A stretch of 34,147 nucleotides of DNA from Lachnospiraceae bacterium. Lineage in GTDB: Bacteria > Bacillota > Clostridia > Lachnospirales > Lachnospiraceae. The notes beneath the pieces are model-generated. The model saw nothing but the letters and a program-made list of their open reading frames with translations, searched no databases and was not told where the DNA came from. Each line of letters starts with the position of its first letter. The stretch's first letter is position 1. Positions 7,244 to 15,700 of this stretch are shown one piece after another. The stretch lies in assembly GCA_900771955.1 (NCBI GenBank), contig CAAGPW010000288.1, positions 1-34,147 of the forward strand, read 5' to 3'. The translations under genes were made by a program, and so were the position numbers.

Positions 7244-7273
7244 TTGACAGTTATTGCGGAAAAGAGTATTATT
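7244..7273 (+). promoter_or_regulatory. Promoter of the first LPXTG surface-protein gene
   Basis: TTGACA (7244-7249) and TATTAT (7268-7273) are separated by 18 bp, a near-consensus housekeeping promoter about 130 bp upstream of the ATG. The -35 box is part of an inverted repeat, CTGTCAAA (7223-7230) with TTTGACAG (7243-7250), so a bound regulator could mask it. Confidence 0.7.
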
Positions 7274-7288
7274 CAAATTGAATTTTGT

Positions 7289-7362
7289 TACAAAGATAAG
7301 GTCAATAAAATTAAGCGCATATATAATGAGAATATGAGATTCCTTTTATGTTACAGTGGGAC
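7289..7362. repeat. Leader repeat copy A (related copy at 11455-11513)
   Basis: The segment starting TTACAAAG and containing GCGCATATAT, AGAATATG and GATTCCTTT, ending GTGGGAC, is closely matched in order by the segment at 11455-11513, in direct orientation, with an insertion of about 12 bases here. The two copies bracket the surface-protein gene and suggest that this promoter-leader was once duplicated together with a surface gene. Confidence 0.55.
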
Positions 7363-7365
7363 CAC

Positions 7366-7380
7366 ACACTTTCAAAGTGT
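7366..7380. promoter_or_regulatory. 15-bp perfect palindrome in the 5' leader
   Basis: ACACTTT-C-AAAGTGT lies 23 bp upstream of the start codon of the LPXTG protein gene, just before the GGGGAGG ribosome site. It could be a protein-binding operator, or a small RNA stem limiting translation. Confidence 0.4.
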
Positions 7381-7403
7381 ATTCGCATGAGGGGAGGAAT
7401 ACC

Positions 7404-10400
7404 ATGAAAAAGAAAAAGTTACTGTCGTATATCTTGTCTACAAGTCTATTGATTTCTCTTACATCCAATCCAGTTTTGGCTATGACTGGGGGGGGCAAAT
7501 ATCGATCAAGAGATAACATCTGTACAGGAAAATCAAGATAATAATTCCAATCAAAACGAAAAAGATCAGGAGTCAGATTCAAAAGATATTTCAGATTCCA
7601 AAGACCAGAAGGATGAATCATCATCGGGTACTGATAAATCAGAAGAAGACTCTGATAGCGGAGATAAATCATCTGATCAGAATAAGGGTTCAGATAAATC
7701 TGAAAAAGGATCTGATGCTGATGAGCTGAATAAAGATCATAAACAGGATGATCCGGAATCGGAGTCAGATAAAGACAAGGATTCCACAGATTCTGACAAA
7801 TCAGATAAGGAAGATGATAAAGATCCGGTAAAAGAAGATTCATCTGAGAAAAAGGATGATGTATCAGATTCAGATTCTACAGATCAGGAAAAGAAAGATA
7901 CTGAGAATGAAGATAAAACTAGTGAAAAACAGGAAGATGATTTAGAAACATCTTCTGGTAAGAGTGATTCTTCATCAGAGACCAAAAAAGAAGAGGAAGA
8001 AGCAGATCCGGATTGTGCCCAGTTGGAAGGCTGCGTGGATGGGAAACACGATAAGGATTGTCCTCTGTATGAAGAAGATGTGGATTTGATTCAGGACGCT
8101 GAATGCGCGCATCTGGAGGGATGTGTTGGTGAACTCCACGACAAGGATTGCCCGCTTTATGAAGAGCCGGATATGGAGAAAGAATGTCTGCATCTGGTTG
8201 GCTGCGTGGACGGAAAACATGATCCAGATTGTCCATGTTATAAAGAAGCAGATCCGCTGATGCTTGCCCGCGGTGTTCAGGTAGCGGATGCAATCTATCT
8301 TGATGCGTCCGGAGACGATACAAATAATGGTACAAGCGCAGAGACAGCTGTTCAGACCTTAGAAAAAGCTTATGAAATAGCTGAGGATGGAGATACCATT
8401 TATTTACTTTCTGATATTGTATTACATCAGCCAACGGTATTAACGGGTGATAAGTCTGTGACCATTGAAAGCGCTTCTGATGATGAAACACATACAATTA
8501 CATATGCAAGTGCCACTTCACCTAAACCAAAACAAGAAAATTATATGATCAAGATAGGAAATGAAGCAGGCACTCCTGTTCAAACGCAAGTGGTACTTGC
8601 GAATTTGATGATAGATGCAGAAACCCAGGATATGCGCTGTCTGAGAGTTTGCTCTGGTGCCAGTCTGACTTTGGATGATGGAGCAACCGTAACAAATGGA
8701 CGGGCAATCTCTCAGGATGGAACAACAGGATCCAATGACTGGGGCGGTGGTATTGTGGTAGATGGCAATGCAACGCTGACGATGGAAGATGGATCTGAAA
8801 TTACAAATTGTTCTGCAGAGTGGGGCGGCGCAGTTTACGTAAGCGGTGAAATGGTAATAAATGGAGGCGAAATCAGCAATAATACAGCAGTTGGAGATAT
8901 TTTTGAGATTAATGGAGTAAATAGATCTGCAAGTGCACATGGTGGTGCTATTATGGTCCGGGCATGTAAGGCAGATTATGATAACACTTATAATGAACCG
9001 GCGAAACTTGTCATGAATGGGGGAGAGATTAAGGATAATGCGGCTACTGCGGATGCCAGTGCATTTGGTGGTGCTATAGCAATCCTTGGGGCACCAGGTG
9101 CATCGGATGAGCCAAATGTGTTTGAAATGTCAGGAGGCTTAATTTCAGATAATCATGCGGTTGATGGTGGTGCGATATCTGCTTATATTGCGGATAATTA
9201 TTGGCAGGGAAATGTAGAGATTCAGATTTCAGATGATGCTACTATAGAAGAAAACAAAGTAAGACGTTCTGGTGGTGCCATCTATTTGAATAGCAATAAT
9301 GCAGGAAACTATACAAACAAACTGGAAATAACAGGTGGTACTATTTCTGAGAATAAGGCTGTCAATAGTGGAAGCAAAGGCGGCGGTATTTATTTATCGG
9401 GACAGGGTGACTTGCTATACCTGGTAGATGGTAAAATTGAGAATAATGAGGCAGGTATGGGTGGAGCCATCTCGATTAATTCATCAGGAGAGAAAAAAGC
9501 GAAAGCCTGTGTACTTGGGGGTACAATTGCGGATAACAAAGCTACAGACGGATATCCAGCGCAAGATACTCAGCCGGAACGGTATTATTATGGCAATGCG
9601 ATTGATCAGGGTGGTGAGTTGTACCTAAATGGCATAAGTGCGGATATCCGTGGAGACATCCGGATTAAATGTGATGCATTTGGAAGTAGAATTTTCACAA
9701 ATCGCTTTGTAACATTAGTTGGCGCGTCGGAAGATATGAATGATTATGAACTTTCTTCTTATCAGGATGAATCGGTAGATGGAAGAGCGGTTGTTGTGCC
9801 TGGTAATGTTACGTATGATGGAATGGATTATGAGGTTGCGGATGCTGAGCCGTATGTGTCCCATTTTAAGCAGAACCATAAGAGAATCGTTACTAATACG
9901 GATTATAAGAATCAGGTTCCAACAGGTACGAATCATGAAAAGAGCCTTGTTCTGTATGGAAAACATGCTGTGGAAATCACCCCGATGGATATTACCAGTT
10001 ACGTCGGTGGAAATGGGTATGATGGTGTGATTGGTTCTGATGGTCAGTTTGCTACAAATGATCTTCCAGAGATCGGATTTTACCTGACACTTCCGGATGA
10101 ATTAAATGAGCTGCTTGGAAGTACGCAGGAAGAACCGAAAGACCTTAGTGACTATGTTGCCCTGACTTATAACGACAGTTCTAACCGCACAACGCGTGAC
10201 TGGGCTTTACAGTTATATGGAGAAGAGGACAGCAGTCTGGCAAAGGTAGATGGCCAACATGTTTATATTTACAAGCTGATGTCGAGTAAAATAAATGGCA
10301 CGGCTGAGCAGATACCGCTTCGTATGCAGTTTACGGATGAAGCTGGCAACGTTATGGTAGATTCCAAATTCCCTGTCAATGATACAGACCAGTTCCGTGA

Positions 10401-11412
10401 CTATAAAGTTGATTTTTATTCTGGAGAGTTGGATGCAAAGTTTTATAACGTTACCGTCCAGGTTAATGGCAGCACGCAAACATATCCGGTCATTTTGAAC
10501 AGCGGAAGTTTGAAAGTACGTGGAAACAAGGATCAGACCTATCGGGATATTTCCGATACCATGCCAAGTGTGAATCCGCAAAACAAAGGAGTTATCCTGG
10601 CAGAGACAGCACAGGATAATACGCAGTATTTCATTAATAAAAGCAATGTGAATTCAGACCCTGCAGGCGTAAAACTTCTGGTTGATCACAGCCTTGATGA
10701 TACGCTGTTGACTGCTTACCTGAATCAGAATAAAAATGCGGATGGTAAATATGTTTATCAGTTCAGGTACCTTGACCTGGTTGATACACATAACGGAAAC
10801 GCATATATGACGATGGCAGGTGGTCAGAAGATGAACATTTACTGGCCGGTTCCGGAAGATGCGAAAGAAGATTCTACATTCCATATTGTGCATTTCGGAG
10901 GATTGAACCGAGAGAGCAATGCGGATATGAATGATTTACTGAGAAATCATATTCCGGAAGAATTATCCAGTGAAAAAGTTTTCATTGATGGTCAGGCGTT
11001 CATTAAGTTTTCGGTTGGAAGTTTTTCACCGTTTGCCTTGATGTATGAAAATGGCAGCACATCCGGTAATGGAGGAAATTCCGGTAACAGCGGCACATCG
11101 AATGGAAATAATGGTTCTTCTGGTGGAGGAAGCAGTTCATCTGGCAGTGGAAGCAGCGGTAGTCATAGTTCTGGTCACAGTTCCAGTGCTGGATCCGTTA
11201 CTGCAGGAACCACACAACAGGAAAAGCCGGAAGAAACTAATCTGGCAGAAAATGTATCTGCAGTGGATAATACAGACGAGATAAAAGAAGAAAATCAGGT
11301 TGAAACTGCACTTCCAAAAACAGGTCAGTCAGATAACTGGTCTGCAGTGCTTCTTTTCAACAGCGCAATCCTTCTTCTTTTCACCTGTTTTTTTAAGAAA
11401 AAAGAACACTAA
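7404..11412 (+). CDS. LPXTG-anchored beta-helix surface protein, out of frame at a G8 tract (phase-OFF)
   Basis: The start at 7404 has GGGGAGG upstream and encodes a signal peptide (26 residues, ending NPVLA). Translation as written runs into a stop at 7539-7541 after 45 codons because the G-run at 7488-7495 has 8 G; with 7 or 10 G the frame continues unbroken to 11412 (about 1335 aa). Domains of the ON form: an acidic Ser/Asp/Glu/Lys linker (about 33-200); three Cys-His repeats (about 203-282); a region starting IYLDASGDDTNNG with many GGAI / G-x-I-x-x-N repeats, a right-handed beta-helix pattern like Chlamydia Pmp proteins (about 295-765); a further beta-rich region; a Gly/Ser linker; and LPKTG (about 1303) with a hydrophobic tail and KKKEH. 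It is a sortase substrate displayed on the cell wall. It is monocistronic, with its own promoter and terminator. It could be a genuine frame error in the read data, but the intact 1300-codon remainder argues for a reversible switch. Confidence 0.85.
7488..7495 (+). repeat. Poly-G tract (8 G), candidate phase-variation switch
   Basis: Eight consecutive G lie two codons after the signal-peptide cleavage site. Counting frames: 7 or 10 G join the signal peptide to the long downstream ORF; 8 G (this sequence) stops at 7541; 9 G stops at a TAA within seven codons. Homopolymeric G tracts of this length are classic slipped-strand contingency loci. Confidence 0.85.
8011..8250 (+). repeat. Three Cys-His-Asp protein repeats in the surface protein
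   Basis: Three tandem units of about 28-30 residues share C-x(4-5)-GCV-x-x-x-HD-x-DCP-x-Y-x-E. Each holds three Cys and one His in fixed positions, a spacing suited to disulfide pairing or metal binding outside the cell. The DNA of the units has diverged, so the protein pattern appears conserved by selection. Confidence 0.7.
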
Positions 11413-11421
11413 CAAAAAAAT

Positions 11422-11454
11422 GAAGCTGGGCAGCAAAAGTTGCTGCTCAGCTTC
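11422..11454. terminator. Bidirectional terminator between convergent genes
   Basis: GAAGCTG-G-GCAGCAA pairs with TTGCTGC-T-CAGCTTC (15 bp, one G-T) around AAG. On the minus strand it is followed by a run of seven T, so it terminates the PBECR4-like gene well. It also lies 10 bp after the surface-protein stop codon on the plus strand. Confidence 0.8.
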
Positions 11455-11513
11455 TTACAAAGCAAAAGAGCGTATATATCGCGAGAATATGTGATTCCTT
11501 TCTTCATTGGGAC
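11455..11513. repeat. Leader repeat copy B (related to 7289-7362)
   Basis: Starts TTACAAAG and contains GCGTATATAT, AGAATATG, GATTCCTTT and TTGGGAC in the same order as copy A upstream of the surface-protein gene. Just after it, CCTTTCTT/AAGAAAGG (11498-11522) forms a small hairpin, and an ATG at 11533 opens only 16 codons, so no working gene follows. Confidence 0.5.
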
Positions 11514-11550
11514 TAAGAAAGGTATATTAAAAATGAAGACTTTAGATGAA

Positions 11551-12150
11551 CTAATTTGCTTTGTATGTAGGACTTCTATATAATTCATTTGTAGTGTCAC
11601 TTGATATTTTTTCTTTTAAAAGCCAATATGTTGATATTCCGTTGAAAACAACTTTTTTACGGAAATAGGAAACGATAACATAATGGTCAGATTCTGCTCT
11701 TTTGCGAAGAAATATATATACGTTTGACTTTATTTCTTTACAATGAGATTCGATAAAATAGTCTGCTTGAATTTGGCTTCCGTAGGACTGTGCCTGAAAA
11801 ATTCGCATAAAATCGCTATTATCTAAGCATTGCTCAATAAATCTCATGTCAGAGATTCTTTCTTTAATACTTCCAGATGTGGGAGAAATTTCTTTATATT
11901 TTTTACTCTCATTTAACTTTGAATCTGTAATTCCGGAAAATTCTTTATTTAAAATAGCATCAATTATTTTATTTGGATTATTTTCGATTACAATGTCTGT
12001 TATGTAATGAAGACCTGCAGCGTGTCTAAAATCTGATGGATGAAAATCAAGAATAATATCACAGCTTTTTCGATTTCGCACGAATACAAAATGGTATTTT
12101 GTATTTATTAATTTAACAAAATTATTTGCACATTCATAAATTATATCCAT
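11551..12150 (-). CDS. PBECR4-domain-like protein (predicted RNase-fold)
   Basis: A 199-aa soluble protein. The N-terminal stretch from CANNFVKLINTKYHF, through VFVRN and DIILDFHPSDFRHAAGLHYITDI, matches the order of features I know for PBECR4, a clade grouped with Barnase/EndoU/ColicinE5/RelE-like nucleases: strand pair, F-x-P-x-D-F-x-H-x-x-G-L-H, then a helix. The C-terminal half (SNVYIFLRKRA, YVIVSYFRKK) continues with beta strands. PBECR4 activity has been predicted from fold; I do not know an experimental substrate. I chose the ATG at 12150 because AGGAG sits five bases upstream; an ATG at 12195 lies inside the terminator hairpin. It is expressed from the promoter at 12370-12398 through a leader of about 200 nt that ends in a terminator, so only read-through transcripts reach it. 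Confidence 0.65.
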   Translation of the reverse strand: MDIIYECANNFVKLINTKYHFVFVRNRKSCDIILDFHPSDFRHAAGLHYITDIVIENNPNKIIDAILNKEFSGITDSKLNESKKYKEISPTSGSIKERISDMRFIEQCLDNSDFMRIFQAQSYGSQIQADYFIESHCKEIKSNVYIFLRKRAESDHYVIVSYFRKKVVFNGISTYWLLKEKISSDTTNELYRSPTYKAN

Positions 12151-12164
12151 ATGACTCCTAGTAT

Positions 12165-12363
12165 AATAAAAAGCCTTACAGAGAAATGTCTGCAAGGCTT
12201 TGTCTTCTTTTGAAATACAACTTTCTTTCGCCGAAGCTAAGATGGATTATGGTAAGTTGCCACCTTTCTCGAACCTCCACAGTCACCGCCTTCCACCACG
12301 GGTTCTGCTTCATTGGTAATGAAAGCATTTTTATGAGTATGCGTCTCAAAAGGTTTCCCTTCA
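12165..12363 (-). ncRNA. Candidate structured leader/attenuator RNA upstream of the PBECR4-like gene
   Basis: A minus-strand transcript from the promoter at 12370-12398 would begin near 12363 and end at the terminator at 12201-12170, giving about 200 nt of G+C-richer RNA between A/T-rich flanks. The core (about 12320-12230 on the minus strand) contains GGTGGAAGGCGGTGACTG and GGTTCGAGAAAGGTGGCAAC, and TAGCTTCGGCGAAAG can fold locally. It does not fit any riboswitch consensus I can recall; GGTGGCAAC is only superficially like a T-box. A 62-codon ORF overlaps it (ATG at 12364) without a ribosome site. It may be a metabolite or antisense-controlled attenuator, or an RNA partner of the downstream protein. 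Confidence 0.5.
12170..12201 (-). terminator. Attenuator-type terminator before the PBECR4-like gene
   Basis: AAAGCCTT (12170-12177) and AAGGCTTT (12194-12201) form the stem, extended by CAG/CTG inside. On the minus strand TTTTTATTATA follows, a good intrinsic terminator, placed only 20 bp before the start codon of the PBECR4-like gene and overlapping the approach to its ribosome site. It therefore gates expression of that gene. Confidence 0.72.
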
Positions 12364-12369
12364 TTTATT

Positions 12370-12398
12370 ATAATATATCATAATATTGTAATTGTCAA
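12370..12398 (-). promoter_or_regulatory. Strong promoter for the leader RNA / PBECR4-like gene
   Basis: On the minus strand TTGACA (12398-12393) and TATTAT (12375-12370) are 17 bp apart, with a TATAAT overlapping three bases downstream. It is the best-looking promoter on this strand in the region and sits about 220 bp before the gene, leaving room for the leader RNA. Confidence 0.75.
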
Positions 12399-12627
12399 CT
12401 TTCCTTTTTTATTTACACAGGAAACCTCGTCCGATGCAGTCGGACGGTGATGAATGCGGTATAACTGAAAAATAAGTGAAGATTGCACTTTTTTATAGGA
12501 AAGACCGCTTACGGCGTTTTCTTGAGCTGAAGCATGCCAGCTTTTATGTGGGCATTTTCTATGAAAGGAAATCGCTAGTACCAATTGAATCGTTATTGAG
12601 ATACTTAACCAGTAATGATGGACATGT

Positions 12628-12669
12628 CGACAAATTCCGACGAATTATCGACAAATTCTGATGAATTAT
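12628..12669. promoter_or_regulatory. Two tandem 21-bp operator-like repeats
   Basis: Two 21-bp units (12628-12648 and 12649-12669) begin CGACAAATTC and end GAATTAT, differing at two internal bases. Each contains the palindrome AATTC-N4-GAATT. The spacing of 21 bp places both palindromes on the same face of the helix, and they abut the TTGACA box, so a dimeric regulator of the pilus operon probably binds here. Confidence 0.6.
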
Positions 12670-12671
12670 CA

Positions 12672-12718
12672 TTGACAAAAATTTTACATAGGTATAGTCT
12701 TGTGTGAGAAAATATAAT
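12672..12718 (+). promoter_or_regulatory. Pilus operon promoter region
   Basis: TTGACA at 12672-12677 adjoins the operator repeats. Candidate -10 boxes are TATAGT at 12693-12698 (spacer 15, short) and TATAAT at 12713-12718 (no good matching -35). The exact start is uncertain; the region lies 42-88 bp before the tip-adhesin ATG. Confidence 0.5.
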
Positions 12719-12759
12719 AACGCGTGCAAAAAATGCAGACAGGATCGTAGGAAACACAT

Positions 12760-15700
12760 ATGAGAAAGCATTTCAAACTGCCGAAATGGCACAGTTCTTC
12801 GCAAGCCAGAAGAGATATTGCGTGGCTGTTATGCTGTACCATTTTGGGAACACAAACAAATATCATACAAGCAAGCGCAGAAGTAGGATCGCTTTTAGGA
12901 AAGCAAATGAATGAGTGGTCCGACGGAGTGCGGTCGCATCGAGCAACAGATTCAAACTTGGATGATTCTGTTTTAACTGGTGCATATGAGGAGTGGAAAG
13001 CCACATCTTCCAATTTTTTGGGGGGGGGTAGCACACATAAATCACATGCGACAGCATCGAATGCAACTGCTTCTGATGCAGTAAAAGCAACGGACTCAAA
13101 TGCTACACTGCCGTTTGAAGCATATGCTATAGACGGTAGAATATGCATTTATAATTATGAACAGCTTTCAAAGATAGGAAGCGAAATCCAATATACAAAT
13201 TCTGAGAATTCTATATCGACGGACGATATCATTGATGAAGAAATTTTAAATGAAGACTCTTTTGATGAGGACAATGAGGACGCGTACGAGGACGACATAC
13301 AAGATTCGCTAGAAACTCGTAACACAAACAGATCAGATAAGAATGATCTGGGCTATACACTTTTTGCAGATTATTACATCATGAATGATATCAGCATTCC
13401 AGATGGAGAAACCTGGAATGTGCCGGAAGACTTTTCTGGATCAATTATTCCATATCTTGATGACGATGAAGATATGCGGGTATACGATGAAGAAACCGAT
13501 ACCATATATCTTCATAATATCTATCAACTTTACCTTGTAAATTCTGAAAATTGTGAAAATGAATTGGTTATGACCGGAGACTATTCGGTGGATACCTTTG
13601 GCATGGGTCAGGTATATACACTGGAAGATGGCAGTCATTTAACCTATGGAAAGGAACACAATTATGTAATCGCATCAACCTTTGGGGTTGATATACAGGA
13701 CGTATCATACTATCAGGCAGCATACACGGATATGAGTGCGTATTATCCGGATGATAACCGGTATGATGGACGAAACTATTTTGGTCAGGTCGTAAAAACA
13801 ATCAATGACGTAGATTACATCCTGATCGGAAATGAACAACAGCTTCGTGCGATCGGCACGGATAAAAATGTAACGGAGCAGATCTGGCAGGTTTACCAGA
13901 CAAGAATAAATGGATTGCATAGCTGGGAAACATCTGCGGATGAAAATGGGGTTACTGCAACTTTGTATTATCCGGGTGATGCAGATCTGATTAAGTTCAA
14001 TGATTCCATGGACTGGTCAGAAACGGAGTTATATGCAGATGATCCAGGCACGCATAAGCTTGGTGATCGTCAGCATCTGGATGGCCTTACCATTGCAGAT
14101 GCAAAAAAATGCTATTTATATGTCGGCAGCAAGCTGGAAGGTACAGAAACAGCTGCAGTGCCAGAAACAGATGATACACAGACGCAAAGCCTGAGTACGG
14201 ATACGACAGATGATAATTCCAGTGACAATGGGTCAGATTCAGACGGCGAAACGGATAGTGGTGAGAATGAACCTGAACCGATTGTTGCAAGCGGAGCACC
14301 GGACGATATTAAAAAATACAAACTTACTTACGATACGACTGCAACAAAGAATATCAATATTTCTTCTCCAGGCGCAACAACGGTAAGTCAGTATAAGTAC
14401 AGTGATGATGCCAACTACATCATTTTCCGTGATATTGATCTTTCCAGTGAGAACTGGACACCGATCGAAAACTTCCAGGGTAACATGGAAGGCCGTCTTG
14501 GAATGGAAGAGGGCAAAAACGTTACCATCAGCAATATCACAATCAAACAAAGTGAAAACTTACAGCAGACGAACAAAAAATCTGAATATGGAATCGGATT
14601 TTTCCGAAGTATCAGTACACCGTATAGTGCCAATCTGACGTTTTCGGAAACACCGATTACGGTAAAAAATCTGACTTTGTCAAACATGTCTGTTACTACA
14701 ACAGCAACGAAAGTTCATCAGGATTTTTCATTAATCGGTACGTTACTAACACCGATTCTTGCATTGCTTGGTCTTAGTAGTGGATTAAAACCGGATCCTC
14801 AATCATTATCAACTGGAGGACTTGCCGGAGTTGTAAAAGGTAATGTTCAGATTACAGACTGCAAGATTGAAAATCTAAGCGGTGTTTCCAATGCGAATAA
14901 CTGGACCGGCGGTTTTGTAGGTTATGCTGCAGGTATGACAAGATATGAAATTCTGACTTCGGCAGTGAGTGGATTGGTAAAGGCATTAACTGATTTGTTG
15001 AATCTGATTCCATTCCTGGGATTGGGTGATCTTCTGACGATCCTGTTAAATGGAGGCGTTTTAAAAGTTGGTGATCTGCTTCCGATTGCTTATGTAAATC
15101 CAATATTTACAAACTGCAGTGTTTCTTATGACGGAAACCGTGCAGTAAAAGGAAAACAGTATACGGGTGGGTTTGCTGGCGAAACAATTGGTGCTGTAAT
15201 GGAAAATTGCACAGTCACAGATGCAGGAACTATAACAGGAAATGATTATTCTGGCGGTTTTATTGGAAAAGCGTCTAACGCTGTAATATCAGGTCTGTTA
15301 AGCAATCTTGGTATTGACGTGATGGGGAATTTTCCGGTGAATACAATTCTACTGAACTGCAAAGTGGACGGTGTTGCTCAGGTAAAAGCAGAACTGACAG
15401 GTACGGAAAGTGGATATGCAGGCGGCTTTGTCGGAGCCATGAGCAACAGCTATGCGGTTGACTGCAGCCTATCTGGACTTGGAAGCGTGGAAGGCAAGGA
15501 TTATGTCGGCGGATTTACTGGAAAAGCAGATCTTGGTGATGTAGCGGATATTGATGCAAATAAGGGACTCCTTGATATCGTAAAGAAACTCTTAACTGCG
15601 ATTCTGTCTGGATCAGCAGATGCCCAATTGTTAAGTCTGGTCGGTTTACGCCCGTCCGTAATTACAGGCTGCGAAGTATCCGGAGATTCCATCAACGTAC

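Larger units (their letters stand above)
12399..12759. other. Intergenic regulatory region upstream of the pilus operon
   Basis: It holds a 7-bp stem hairpin CGTCCGA/TCGGACG at 12428-12446, a GTG-initiated 61-codon ORF (12476-12661) with no ribosome site or recognisable product, two 21-bp operator-like repeats (12628-12669), and promoter elements (12672-12718) leading to the tip-adhesin gene. I see no further gene. Confidence 0.55.

Noticed and set aside
8023..11412. Independent gene starting inside the surface protein
   Set aside because: The codon at 8023 is TTG without a ribosome site, and the same frame is open upstream to the poly-G tract, so it is the 3' part of the 7404 gene.
11533..11583. 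Remnant start of a second surface gene after leader copy B
   Set aside because: Only 16 codons with no signal-peptide character; it overlaps the 3' end of the PBECR4-like gene on the other strand.
12230..12320. T-box or other known riboswitch upstream of the PBECR4-like gene
   Set aside because: GGTGGCAAC is only superficially like the T-box sequence AGGGTGGNACCGCG, and the downstream gene is not amino-acid related; no other class I know fits.
12176..12364. 62-codon ORF over the leader RNA
   Set aside because: No ribosome site at its ATG and it ends in the terminator hairpin; another frame is also open but has no start. The RNA interpretation is more economical.
12476..12661. 61-codon plus-strand ORF upstream of the pilus operon
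   Set aside because: GTG start, no Shine-Dalgarno, no recognisable product, and its end overlaps the operator repeats; kept only as a note on the region.
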